A model generated the notes under the pieces. It was not told the origin of the DNA, made no database searches, and saw only the letters and a program-made list of their open reading frames with translations. Source: Promethearchaeia archaeon (GTDB lineage: Archaea; Asgardarchaeota; Lokiarchaeia; Sigyniarchaeales; SOKP01). From it: 64,000 nt of DNA. The stretch is from NCBI GenBank assembly GCA_029856155.1, contig JAHQWL010000072.1, positions 58,683-122,682 of the forward strand, written 5' to 3'. Shown piece by piece: positions 1 to 9,379 of this stretch. Numbering within the stretch: the stretch's first letter is position 1; every line of letters begins with the position of its first letter. The translations under genes and the position numbers were made by a program.

Positions 1-2643
1 ATAGAAGGGTTATCTCCCGCAATCGCAATTGAGCAAAAACCACTTTCAAAGAACCCAAGAAGTACGGTTGGTACTGTAACTGAAATATACGATTACTACA
101 GATTATTATATGCTAATATTGGTATCCCTCATTGTCCTAATTGTAGGAAAGAAATAAGACCACAGACACCACAGCAAATCATTCAACAAGTATTAAATTC
201 AATTGAAGAGAATAAAAAATTTATGATTAAAGCTCCTGTTATACGAGATAGAAAAGGAGAATACAAAGAGCTTTTACAAGATTTAAAGAAGCAAGGATAC
301 GTAAGAGTAGAAGTCGATGGGATTCAATATACATTAGATGAGGATATCTCTATGGAAAAAAACGTGAAGCACAATATCAATGTCATAATTGACAGATTAG
401 TTATGCGCAAGGATATTAAGACACGACTAGCTGATTCTATAGAAAATGCATTAGAGTTAACAGATGGTTTAGTTATTGTTGATGTTATTGAAGATGAGCA
501 GCATATTTTCTCCGAACATCTCGCATGTATTGATTGTGGAATATCTTTTCCTCCCTTAGATCATAAAATGTTTTCATTTAACATTCCGCATGGAAGTTGT
601 AAATATTGTAGTGGTTTAGGAAATGTTATGGAATTTGATTATGAATTACTTTTAGGAAATGATCTAGACATTCCACTTGAGGAGACCTCTATTAGAGATA
701 TTCCTGGTTTTGGATCTTCAAACGGCTATTCTTGGCAAACAATAGTGCAAGTTGCCAAACACTATGGATTTGACACGGATAAAACACCAATTAAAAATAT
801 CGACTCAACAAAACTTCATAAAATATTATATGGTACTGAAAATGAATCAATTGATTTTCATTTTGAGAGTGAAAATAATGACTATAAAAACCATAATGGA
901 GATTTCAAATCTTCTTGGCAAGTTGTAAGACCTTTCGAGGGAATAATTCCAATATTGCAAAGACGATACATGGAAACTCGTTCAGAGTGGGCTCGTGAAG
1001 TTTATGAAAGTTTTATGAATAGGATAAATTGCCCACAGTGTGATGGACAAAGATTAAAACCAGAAAGTTTAGCAGTGACAATTAATAACCTCAATATTGC
1101 TGAATTATCTGCTTTATCTGTAAAAGATTCTTTAAAATTTTGTAAAGAATTAAATTTAACAGAAACTGAAAAGATAATCGTTAAAGAAGTGTTAAAAGAA
1201 ATATTAGATAGATTATCTTTCCTTGAAAATGTAGGATTAGATTATATTTCATTAAACCGTCGATCTGATACATTATCCATTGGAGAAGCAGAAAGAATTC
1301 GACTAGCTACACAATTAGGGTCTAGCTTAGTAGGTGTATTATATGTTTTAGATGAACCTAGTATAGGACTTCATCAAAGAGATATTAATCGTCTTATCAA
1401 TATGTTAAAAAAATTAAGAGATCTAGGGAATACTGTTATTGTAGTTGAACACGATGAGGCAATAATGCGTAGTGCAGATCATATTATTGATTTAGGGCCA
1501 TTAGCAGGTGAGAAGGGGGGTGAAATAGTTGCTGAAGGACCAATTGATTTTATAATCAATTCCAGGACTTTAACTGGAGATTATCTATCAGGAAAAAAGA
1601 AAATAATAATTCCCAAAAATAGACGGGAAATACACAAAGATTTTATTGAAATAAAAGGAGCAAACGAGAATAATTTAAAACATATCGATGTAAAAATTCC
1701 TTTAGGAGTATTTACTTGTATAACAGGAGTTTCTGGAGCAGGAAAAACTAGTCTAATTATTGATTGTTTATATAAAGGACTCCATAATCTAATAAATACA
1801 CGGAGTTCAAAAATTAGTGAAGGAAAGTATGATAAGATTATAGGTTATGAAAAAATTGATAAAATTATTAATATAGACCAATCCCCAATAGGAAGAACTC
1901 CCAGATCGGTTCCAGCAACATATACAAAAGCGTTAGACTATATTAGAGAAATCTTTGCTGGATTACCCGAAGCAAGAGAAAGAGGTTATAAAAAGGGGCG
2001 ATTTAGTTTTAATACTAAAGATGGACATTGCAAAAAGTGTAAAGGAACGGGATATATACTTAAAGAAATGTATTTCTTACCTGATGTGTATATAAAATGT
2101 GATTTATGTAAAGGAAAAAGATATAATACTGAAACATTGGAGGTTAAATATCGAGGGAAATCAATCTATGAGATTTTGAGGATGACTTTTCATCAAGCAT
2201 TAGAATTTTTTGATAGTTATCCTAATTTAAAAAGAACTCTAAAGACAGTAGTAGATGTTGGATTGGGTTATTTAGAATTAGGGCAGTCGTCTACAACTTT
2301 AAGTGGAGGAGAATCTCAACGCTTAAAGATTGCGAGGGAATTGAGAAAAACAAGCACGGGAAACACCCTTTATATCTTAGATGAACCAACTACGGGTTTA
2401 TCTTCTTATGACATAAATTTCTTGCTTAAAGTACTTCAAAAACTTGTAAATAAAGGAAATACTGCTATTATTATTGAACATAACATGGATATTATAAAGT
2501 CAGTTGATTATATTATTGATCTTGGACCTGAAGGAGGAGAGAAAGGAGGAAATGTTATAGTAAAAGGAACTCCAGAAGAAATAATAAGCAATAATTCATC
2601 TTTCACAGCTAAATATTTAAAAAAATATCTTAATAATAATTAA
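1..2643 (+). CDS. uvrA: Excinuclease ABC subunit A (5' truncated by window edge)
   Basis: DNA-damage recognition ATPase of the UvrABC nucleotide excision repair system. The reading frame is open from base 1, so the first ~100+ codons (first Walker A) lie outside the window. What remains has, in order, the UvrB-binding region (KAPVIRDRKGE), the first zinc module (CIDC...CKYC), the insertion domain, the first signature/Walker B (VLYVLDEPSIGLH), a second Walker A (GVSGAGKTS), the second zinc module (CKKC...CDLC), and the second signature LSGGESQR with YILDEPTTGL. Colinear with bacterial UvrA to the C-terminus. Presence of the UvrB-binding region argues for a repair UvrA rather than a drug-resistance UvrA2. 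Odd points: the first signature reads LSIGEAER instead of LSGGEAQR, and the His normally after DEPTTGL is Ser. uvrABC is a bacterial-type system found patchily in archaea, so an old transfer is likely. Confidence 0.95.
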   Translation: MEGLSPAIAIEQKPLSKNPRSTVGTVTEIYDYYRLLYANIGIPHCPNCRKEIRPQTPQQIIQQVLNSIEENKKFMIKAPVIRDRKGEYKELLQDLKKQGYVRVEVDGIQYTLDEDISMEKNVKHNINVIIDRLVMRKDIKTRLADSIENALELTDGLVIVDVIEDEQHIFSEHLACIDCGISFPPLDHKMFSFNIPHGSCKYCSGLGNVMEFDYELLLGNDLDIPLEETSIRDIPGFGSSNGYSWQTIVQVAKHYGFDTDKTPIKNIDSTKLHKILYGTENESIDFHFESENNDYKNHNGDFKSSWQVVRPFEGIIPILQRRYMETRSEWAREVYESFMNRINCPQCDGQRLKPESLAVTINNLNIAELSALSVKDSLKFCKELNLTETEKIIVKEVLKEILDRLSFLENVGLDYISLNRRSDTLSIGEAERIRLATQLGSSLVGVLYVLDEPSIGLHQRDINRLINMLKKLRDLGNTVIVVEHDEAIMRSADHIIDLGPLAGEKGGEIVAEGPIDFIINSRTLTGDYLSGKKKIIIPKNRREIHKDFIEIKGANENNLKHIDVKIPLGVFTCITGVSGAGKTSLIIDCLYKGLHNLINTRSSKISEGKYDKIIGYEKIDKIINIDQSPIGRTPRSVPATYTKALDYIREIFAGLPEARERGYKKGRFSFNTKDGHCKKCKGTGYILKEMYFLPDVYIKCDLCKGKRYNTETLEVKYRGKSIYEILRMTFHQALEFFDSYPNLKRTLKTVVDVGLGYLELGQSSTTLSGGESQRLKIARELRKTSTGNTLYILDEPTTGLSSYDINFLLKVLQKLVNKGNTAIIIEHNMDIIKSVDYIIDLGPEGGEKGGNVIVKGTPEEIISNNSSFTAKYLKKYLNNN

Positions 2644-2768
2644 TTCCTCTTTTGAATTCAAATATTACTATAATTTTAAAATAAAATTCTAAACCAAAGG
2701 AATATAATTTTATATTAATAGTAATTATCAGATGGATTTAAATTTCTAAGTGAAATTCGTGATATAAA

Positions 2769-4574
2769 ATGACTGAAGTTGATAGTAAGATTATTCGAGC
2801 TCCAATTGTTTGTATTCTTGGTCATATAGACCACGGAAAAACCACTATACTAGATTATATAAGAGGTACAGTTGTACAACAAAGAGAAGCAGCAGGAATT
2901 ACTCAACATATAGGTGCTTCTTATTTTCCAACTAAAGACATTAGAGAATTTTTAAGAAAATCTAGACAAGAATTCGCTGAAAAAGAAATTAAACTTCCAG
3001 GGATATTAGTTATAGATACACCAGGTCATGCTGCTTTCTTGAACCTCCGAAGAAGAGGTGGTGCTGTTGCTGATATCGCAATTTTAGTAATAGATGTCAC
3101 TGCTGGTACTATGCCTATAACGTGGGAATCTGTGCGTATTTTAAAAGAGAGAAAAACACCCTTCGTGATTGCAGCCAATAAAATAGATAGAATTTCTGGA
3201 TGGAAATCGACTAAAGATGCTGATTTTTTAGATTCTTATAATTCTCAAAAGCCTCATGTTAAAGATTTCTTGGATGAGAAGATATTGCAAATAATAGGAA
3301 ATTTCTTAGAAGAAGGGTTCAAAGGAATCGATCGCTATGATAAAATAAAAGATTTTACTAAGAAAATTGCAATTATACCGACAAGTGGTAAAACAGGAGA
3401 GGGTATTTCAACACTATTAATGATCTTGATGGGATTAGTTCAGCAATATTTAACCACAAATCTTCGATTCTCTGAGGGGGCTGCTAAAGGTGTTGTGCTT
3501 GAAGTTAAAAAGGAAAAAGGGCAAGGAAAGACCATGGATGTTCTTATATATGATGGCATAATTCATAAAGGAGATGAATTTATAGTAGGAGGGTTAGAAA
3601 AACCTATTAAATCGAAAGCAAGAGCTTTATTAATTCCAAAACCCTTAGATGAAATACGAGACCCTAGACAAAAATTTGATTCTGTTGATGTGATTAGTGC
3701 TGCAGCTGGTATTAAAATCCTTGCTCCAAATATTGAGGATGTGGTAGCAGGGTCTCCATTCAGAGGTATTACAGATACTTCAGAAGTAGAATCAGTATTT
3801 AAGGAAATTGAATCTGAAGTAGAAAGTATTAGGATAAAAACTGATAAAGCGGGGGTAGTCTTAAAAGCAGATACTTTAGGTTCTCTTGAAGCCCTCGAAA
3901 ACCACTTTACAAAAAGTGGTGTAAAAATCAGTATTGCAGATGTTGGACCAATAAAAAAAGAAGATATAATTAATGCTAACATCGTCAAACAATTGGACCC
4001 ATATTCCGCCGCAGTCTTAGGTTTTAATGTTCCAATATTACCTGAAGCTAATGAACAAGCAATTAATGATAATATAAGAATTTTTACAAATAATGTTATA
4101 TATCGTTTACTAGAAGAATATATTGAGTATGCAGAAACAAGAAAAGCAGAAGATACTGCTAAAGGGTTAAGTGAACTAATTTTGCCGGCTAAGATGAAAA
4201 TGTTTCCGGAATTTATATTTCGAAATTCAGATCCCGCAGTATTTGGAGTACGTATTGAGGCAGGAACATTATATCCTAAAGTCCCACTAATTACAGACAA
4301 AGGCAAAAGAATCAGAAGGGTACATCAAATTCAAGATAAAGGTCAAACAATTGAGAAAGCCCCTAAAGATTCAGAAGTCGCAATTTCTATCCGTGGCATT
4401 GAGATAGGACGAGATTTAGAAAAAGATGAAACTCTTCATGTCAATATTCCAGAATCTCATGTTAGGCAATTAATGGGAAGATTTATTGATGAATTAACTT
4501 TAGATCAAAAACAAGCCTTAAAAGATTTTATTGATTTGATGCGAAAAATAAACCATCCCTGGTGGGGAATGTAG
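2769..4574 (+). CDS. infB: Translation initiation factor aIF5B
   Basis: GTPase that promotes ribosomal subunit joining and initiator-tRNA placement; archaeal/eukaryotic IF2/eIF5B type. G1 GHIDHGKT (18-25), G2 AGITQHIG, G3 DTPGH (83-87), G4 NKID (137-140), G5 TSGKTGEG are all intact, followed by domain II, domain III and the C-terminal domain. At 601 residues it has the normal archaeal length and no intein, which is worth noting because archaeal infB is a frequent intein site. Its 3' end touches the CCA-adding enzyme gene, suggesting cotranscription. Confidence 0.97.
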   Translation: MTEVDSKIIRAPIVCILGHIDHGKTTILDYIRGTVVQQREAAGITQHIGASYFPTKDIREFLRKSRQEFAEKEIKLPGILVIDTPGHAAFLNLRRRGGAVADIAILVIDVTAGTMPITWESVRILKERKTPFVIAANKIDRISGWKSTKDADFLDSYNSQKPHVKDFLDEKILQIIGNFLEEGFKGIDRYDKIKDFTKKIAIIPTSGKTGEGISTLLMILMGLVQQYLTTNLRFSEGAAKGVVLEVKKEKGQGKTMDVLIYDGIIHKGDEFIVGGLEKPIKSKARALLIPKPLDEIRDPRQKFDSVDVISAAAGIKILAPNIEDVVAGSPFRGITDTSEVESVFKEIESEVESIRIKTDKAGVVLKADTLGSLEALENHFTKSGVKISIADVGPIKKEDIINANIVKQLDPYSAAVLGFNVPILPEANEQAINDNIRIFTNNVIYRLLEEYIEYAETRKAEDTAKGLSELILPAKMKMFPEFIFRNSDPAVFGVRIEAGTLYPKVPLITDKGKRIRRVHQIQDKGQTIEKAPKDSEVAISIRGIEIGRDLEKDETLHVNIPESHVRQLMGRFIDELTLDQKQALKDFIDLMRKINHPWWGM

Positions 4575-4582
4575 ACAATTTT

Positions 4583-6040
4583 ATGTCCTCAATTAATGAA
4601 ATCTTTTTCGAAGTGTTAAAGGAAATTATTCCAACTCAAAAAGAAATAGCTTTAATTAATGGTATAACTGAAAAATTAAAAAATCTATTAACTAATAAAG
4701 CAAATGAATTACAAATTAAATATACAACAATAGAACCTCAAGGTTCAACTGGAATCAAACAAACACAATTAAAAGATGATTTCGATATTGATCTTTTCAT
4801 AGGTTTAGATTACAACCAATATAAACCAAATTATAAAGGTCTAAGCAAAAATAAATTAAAAAAGGAATCCAAAAAAGATTTTTTAAAGTTGTGTAATAAT
4901 TGGATTCTTCCAAGTTTAACCTTACACGAATTTTATAAACCACGTCTTTTATATGCTGAACATCCATATATTACTGTAAATTATCTTTTAGATGATATAA
5001 AAGTCAAGATCGATATTGTTATGTATTTTGAGTTAGATTTGGAATACATTAATAAGAATGGTCCTATTACTGCGGTTGATAGATCTCCATTACATGGCTG
5101 TTTTGTTAGAGATGAGTTAAATTCTACCCAGAAAAATGAAGTAAGGCTTTTAAAGCAGTTCTTTAAATCTTGTTATTGTTATGGTGATAAGAGCCCAGTA
5201 GGAAAGGTAGGATTCATAGGTTATAGCGCAGAACTATTAATTTATTATTTTAAAAACCTAATCAATCTCTTTAAAAATTTTAATAAATTAAATTCAAATC
5301 CACTTGATTATTTTAAAAGAACTGAGGAAGAATTAAGTAATGTTACCCACTTTCAGAATGAATATCTTATTATCATAGATCCCATCGATAGAAATCGAAA
5401 TGTTGCTTCGGCGATATCTGAAAGAGCATATAAATATTGTAATTATAAAATTGGTGAATTTCTAAAAAAGCCAAATTTAGAATTTTTTAAAATTAAACCA
5501 ATTCCAAAAGCAGATTTATCTAATAAACGAGATCCTCTACTCTTACTTATATATATCGTTGAATTACAAAATATTAACAAAGAAATTCATTATACAATTA
5601 ATAGAGATAAATTATACTCTCTAAGCGAAAGTCTTAAAGCAAATGGAGAGAAAGAATTTTCACATGTTGAACGCTTTGGAAAGATAATTTATGAAGTCTA
5701 TTTCGAAGAAGAGAATGATCAATACAATGTGGCTATCTATTGCGAAAAACCTAAAATCTCCGAAACTTATATTCGTAAAGGACCACCCATTACAGAAGAA
5801 AAACACGTTGTTAATTTTAAGAAAAAAAATCCAGAATATTTTGAAAAAGAAGGTTATTTATGGGTAGAAACTACTAGAGAATTTATCGAATTTTCTGTTT
5901 TTCTAAAGAATTTTGTTAAAAATAAAATTCCTGATAATTTTAAGATATCTAATATCTCATCTGCATTTCACACGTTAAGTTCTTCAGGAAAAAAAGCAAT
6001 ATATATATTAAAAAATATGATTTTACCTTTGTATTTATAA
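4583..6040 (+). CDS. cca: Archaeal (class I) CCA-adding tRNA nucleotidyltransferase
   Basis: Adds or repairs the 3' CCA of tRNAs without a nucleic acid template. The nucleotidyltransferase signature is visible as GSTGIKQTQL followed by DFDIDLF (two catalytic Asp) and the third Asp in KVKIDIV. Downstream, DRSPLHGCFV and NEVRLLKQFFKS...GFIGYSAELL match the archaeal class I enzyme through its tail domain. I place the start at ATG 4583, 8 nt after the infB stop, because the protein then begins like other archaeal CCA enzymes (a short helix leading to the IPTQKE segment). A GTG at 4562 would add seven residues and overlap infB by 13 nt. Probably translationally coupled to infB. Confidence 0.93.
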   Translation: MSSINEIFFEVLKEIIPTQKEIALINGITEKLKNLLTNKANELQIKYTTIEPQGSTGIKQTQLKDDFDIDLFIGLDYNQYKPNYKGLSKNKLKKESKKDFLKLCNNWILPSLTLHEFYKPRLLYAEHPYITVNYLLDDIKVKIDIVMYFELDLEYINKNGPITAVDRSPLHGCFVRDELNSTQKNEVRLLKQFFKSCYCYGDKSPVGKVGFIGYSAELLIYYFKNLINLFKNFNKLNSNPLDYFKRTEEELSNVTHFQNEYLIIIDPIDRNRNVASAISERAYKYCNYKIGEFLKKPNLEFFKIKPIPKADLSNKRDPLLLLIYIVELQNINKEIHYTINRDKLYSLSESLKANGEKEFSHVERFGKIIYEVYFEEENDQYNVAIYCEKPKISETYIRKGPPITEEKHVVNFKKKNPEYFEKEGYLWVETTREFIEFSVFLKNFVKNKIPDNFKISNISSAFHTLSSSGKKAIYILKNMILPLYL

Positions 6041-6122
6041 TTTTAAAAATTAATTTATAGATGCAGATTCTTAATTTAATTAGTATAATTTTAAGATCTA
6101 ATTGAAAATTGGTGTAAAGTAA

Positions 6123-6461
6123 ATGGTCTCTGTTATAGATCCTGAAAATTTAAGTGTTTTAAAAGAAATTGCTGGTTTCTTGAAAGTTACAGCCGACAAA
6201 ATGCATAACTTTGGAAAATCCTTAACTAAAGCTATAGAAAAAATAGAAAAATTTGAGACTCAAAAATCAGAAGAAAAAGATTTAACAATTAATAAAAAAT
6301 TAATCCCGAAAATTGGACCTCCTAAAAAAATAGAGTTGAAAGAACCCTTGCCCCCTAAACCTAAAGAAATCTCCTCATTAAAACCTCTGAATGAACAACT
6401 ATTAAATCCACCTCAAAAAGAAGAAAAGTTTTTCTATTTTTGGAACTTTAGATCCGGATGA
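6123..6461 (+). CDS. Small Lys/Pro-rich hypothetical protein
   Basis: 112 residues, not recognised. The first ~45 residues look like one amphipathic helix (SVLKEIAGFLKVTADKMHNF and on), the middle is lysine/proline rich (PKIGPPKKIELKEPLPPKP) and likely disordered, and it ends in an aromatic patch (KFFYFWNF). A helix plus disordered tail ending in aromatics resembles a small adaptor or tethering peptide, but that is only inference. It sits 82 bp after cca and 210 bp before the EF-2 gene, in the same direction, with GGTGT upstream of the ATG as possible ribosome-binding site. Confidence 0.55.
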   Translation: MVSVIDPENLSVLKEIAGFLKVTADKMHNFGKSLTKAIEKIEKFETQKSEEKDLTINKKLIPKIGPPKKIELKEPLPPKPKEISSLKPLNEQLLNPPQKEEKFFYFWNFRSG

Positions 6462-6535
6462 ATTGTAAATCTGAATCATTAACTGATGTTACTCACTTCT
6501 AGAAATTGATATACTAAAAGCGCAAGATATTATAA

Positions 6536-6607
6536 ATTTTGCAGCAATAGTGAAAAATTATAGAACTGTTGTTTTATTGCTGAAATTCATAAAATTTTTA
6601 TGATTTC
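6536..6607. repeat. Two nested inverted repeats upstream of the EF-2 gene
   Basis: A stem of about 12-13 bp with a two-base bulge can form between 6536-6549 (core CAGCAATA) and 6575-6587 (core TATTGCTG), with a ~25-nt loop. Its right arm overlaps a second, nearly perfect palindrome at 6582-6607 centred on CATAAAATTTTTATG. They lie between a small unknown gene and aEF-2. They may be a transcript-end structure for the upstream genes or a regulatory element of EF-2; the sequence alone does not decide. Confidence 0.4.
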
Positions 6608-6670
6608 TCGTATTCATTTCTTTAACTATAACATAAGAATTAATTATAATTAGTAAGATGTGAACAATTA

Positions 6671-8923
6671 ATGGTTAAAGTGAAAAACCCAGACGAAATC
6701 GCTAAACTGGTTACTTCTGGCTCTTATGAAAAGAAAAGGATATTCAGTATCACAGCTCACATTGATCACGGTAAAACCACTGCTACAGACTACCTGCTTC
6801 GTAGAGCTGGACTTATGAGGCCTGAAGATGCAGGTCAACTTCAGATGACCGATTCAGACGATGAAGAACAAGAAAGAGGAATTACCATTTTTACCTCTGT
6901 AGTATTACTTGCGTTCCAAGATCCGAGAAAAACAGATGATGATGAACCATATATTATTCAGCTCAATGATACTCCAGGTCATATCTCTTTTACAGGAGAG
7001 GTCTCAAGAGCATTGAGAGGAAGTGATGGAGCAATAATATTAGTAGATGCTCTTGAGGGAGTTATGACTCAAACTGAAACGAATATTAGGTTATCCGTTG
7101 GTGAAGAATACTGTAAACCTGTTCTTTTTATCAATAAAGTTGATAGATTAATCAGCGAATTAAAATTAAGTCCCCAAGATACTTTTGCAAAAATCGATAA
7201 AATTACACGAGAAGTCAATGAGTTAATTAGAAGGGTCAGACCCGAGGGATCAGACTGGACAATTGATTTTGCAAAGAACTCCGTAGCGATAGGTTCCGCA
7301 AAGCATGGTTGGGGGTTTACGTATGAGATTTTATTGGAGAAGGGGCTAAAACCTCAAGATGTTTTTGCTAAATATAATGAGGGAGATATACAATGGTTAA
7401 GGGATAACTTACCCTTAGATGAGCCAATGTTAAGAATGATAGTTGATCATCTTCCGGATCCTATTACCGCTTCTAATTATAGAATCCCTCATATATGGGG
7501 AGGGGATTTAAAATCAGAGCTAGGACAAGCACTTCAAAAAAGCGATCCAAATGGTCCCCTATATGGAATGATTACTAAAATTTTCCTTGATCCTAAAAGA
7601 AATTATCAACCTACCCTTATAGGTCGTGTTTTTTCGGGTACATTTGATCAAACTGATTCAATTTACCTAATAAATAGTGATTCAAGCAATCGAGTGAAAA
7701 GGTTAGGTGTTATGGAAATCACCGACATTTTAGATATTCCTAAAATTCCAGCAGGAAATCTATTTGCATTATTTGGTTTTATTTGTCCTTCTGGCGAGAC
7801 TTTTATGTTATCCAATGATGTCCCTAAAGATAAAGAAGAAAAGAAGAGATTACCCTCTTTTGAAAAAATTCATTATGCTTGTGAAGCTGTTGTCTCAAGA
7901 AGTATAAAACCGAAGGATCCACATGAAATTGATAAATTGGATGATATTGTAAGCAAATGGTTAAAAGCTGATCCTACTGCAGAATATAGGAGGGATCAAG
8001 AGTCGGGTGAATTTATCCTTTCAGGGATAGATCCCCTCCAAATCGAGATCCTTGTCAAGAGAATTAATAATCAAGTTCAAATTAATATTGGAGAACCAAT
8101 TATCGTTTATCGAGAAAAAATAACACAAAAGAGTCCAGATTATTATACTAAATCTGCAAACACTCACAATCGGATATTATTGTATATTGAACCACTGGAT
8201 GAAACAACTGAAAGATTAATTGAAACTGGTAAAGTAAATGATTTACAAAATGATAAAGATAGAGCAACAATACTTAGGGAAGAAGCGGGATGGGATGCAA
8301 AAGAAGCAAGACGTATCGTCGATGTATATCATGGAAGTGCTCTTGTAAACGGTACTAGTGGATTACAGAGATTTGACCGTGTTAAATCCTATTTGAGTGC
8401 TGCTTTTAGGGATTGGCTTGGAGATTGTATTATTGCAAAAGAACCTGCTACTGGAATTAAAGTAGTATTTACAGATATGACAATCCATGAAGATCCGAGA
8501 CATACGTCCTATGGACAGATTGCAGGAATGGCGTTTTCAGCGATGTCCTTAGCTATGTTAGACGCAAAACCTCATCTCTTTGAACCGATTCAGAAGATCG
8601 ACATAAAAACACCCCAAGGAAGTGAAGGAGGTGTAACAGCAGTCATAACTAAGCGAAGAGGTCGAATTACTAATGTCATCCCTGAAGGAGAATATGTAAG
8701 AATTCAAGGGCAAATTCCTGCTGCTGAAACAATTGGAATTGCAGACGATATTAGAGGTTCAACTCAAGGAAGGGCATTTTTCGGATATGAATTCAAGGGA
8801 TTTGAAAAGGTTCCTCCCTCTTTAGAAGAAGATCTTATTATGGAAATTCGTAGAAGAAAGGGAATGCCTGAAGAAATGCCTTCCAGAAAGAGTTGGGAGC
8901 GATTTATTTACAAAAGAACCTAA
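6671..8923 (+). CDS. fusA: Translation elongation factor aEF-2 (atypical diphthamide loop)
   Basis: GTPase that drives ribosomal translocation. G1 AHIDHGKT (29-36), switch region DEEQERGITI, G3 NDTPGH, G4 NKVD and a G5-like IGSAKHGWGF segment are intact, and domains II-V follow at the usual archaeal length (750 aa). In domain IV the loop that normally reads H-x-D-A-x-H-R-G-x-x-Q reads HEDPRHTSYGQ. The His modified to diphthamide is kept (His611, codon at 8501) but the following Arg-Gly is lost. Altered loops are known in Asgard and Korarchaeota lineages lacking diphthamide genes and in EF-2 paralogues (aEF-2p), so this could be a main EF-2 in a diphthamide-less lineage or the paralogue. Monocistronic as far as visible. 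Confidence 0.95.
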   Translation: MVKVKNPDEIAKLVTSGSYEKKRIFSITAHIDHGKTTATDYLLRRAGLMRPEDAGQLQMTDSDDEEQERGITIFTSVVLLAFQDPRKTDDDEPYIIQLNDTPGHISFTGEVSRALRGSDGAIILVDALEGVMTQTETNIRLSVGEEYCKPVLFINKVDRLISELKLSPQDTFAKIDKITREVNELIRRVRPEGSDWTIDFAKNSVAIGSAKHGWGFTYEILLEKGLKPQDVFAKYNEGDIQWLRDNLPLDEPMLRMIVDHLPDPITASNYRIPHIWGGDLKSELGQALQKSDPNGPLYGMITKIFLDPKRNYQPTLIGRVFSGTFDQTDSIYLINSDSSNRVKRLGVMEITDILDIPKIPAGNLFALFGFICPSGETFMLSNDVPKDKEEKKRLPSFEKIHYACEAVVSRSIKPKDPHEIDKLDDIVSKWLKADPTAEYRRDQESGEFILSGIDPLQIEILVKRINNQVQINIGEPIIVYREKITQKSPDYYTKSANTHNRILLYIEPLDETTERLIETGKVNDLQNDKDRATILREEAGWDAKEARRIVDVYHGSALVNGTSGLQRFDRVKSYLSAAFRDWLGDCIIAKEPATGIKVVFTDMTIHEDPRHTSYGQIAGMAFSAMSLAMLDAKPHLFEPIQKIDIKTPQGSEGGVTAVITKRRGRITNVIPEGEYVRIQGQIPAAETIGIADDIRGSTQGRAFFGYEFKGFEKVPPSLEEDLIMEIRRRKGMPEEMPSRKSWERFIYKRT

Positions 8924-9340
8924 ATTCTTTTTTCTATTGTTATTTTTTTATTAAATTATAAATAAGTTCTATTAATTGTTTATAATCAGATTCAAAATTC
9001 AAACTTTATCCTCTATAATGACCACTATTCCACTGTAAAATTGAAATTCACCTATAAATGCAAATCGAGCACCAGTGATAGTATTAGGCCCTAACTTTCA
9101 TACAATTTTCTTCAATTTATTTGGAATATAAAAGGCTCATTATGCATGTTTTTGAAAACCGGATGGAGCATCATGTTCGATTTTTACCCTCCCTATTTTT
9201 TTGATAATCCTCTTTCCTAGAATATTGTCAGTATCACTAATTAAAAGATCATCCACCTTTTTTTTTCCATCTTAATATAAATAGCTTAATGTCAAAGAGA
9301 GTGTTTCAAAGAAAAAGTATAATAAAAAATCATGCGAAAA
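8924..9340. other. Gene-free stretch after EF-2
   Basis: About 415 bp of AT-rich sequence between the end of the EF-2 gene and the terminator of the small GTPase gene that converges on it. I see no ORF with recognisable similarity, no tRNA fold and no repeat array. The EF-2 stop is followed by a T-rich tract (TTCTTTTTTCTATTG) that could end the EF-2 transcript. Confidence 0.5.
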
Positions 9341-9370
9341 AAACCGACAACAAGAGTGATAGAGCGGTTT
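9337..9370 (-). terminator. Hairpin with T-tract after the small GTPase gene
   Basis: Read on the minus strand, AAACCG (9370-9365) pairs with CGGTTT (9346-9341) around an 18-nt loop, and the right arm runs into seven consecutive T. It begins 10 bp beyond the stop codon of the small GTPase gene and is oriented to end that transcript. A T-tract is the known archaeal termination signal; the stem is an extra. Confidence 0.5.
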
Positions 9371-9379
9371 AAGTTAAGA

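Noticed and set aside
3563-4306. 247-codon ORF on the minus strand inside the aIF5B gene
   Set aside because: Antiparallel to a fully conserved gene; low-complexity Ser/Ile-rich translation, no domain.
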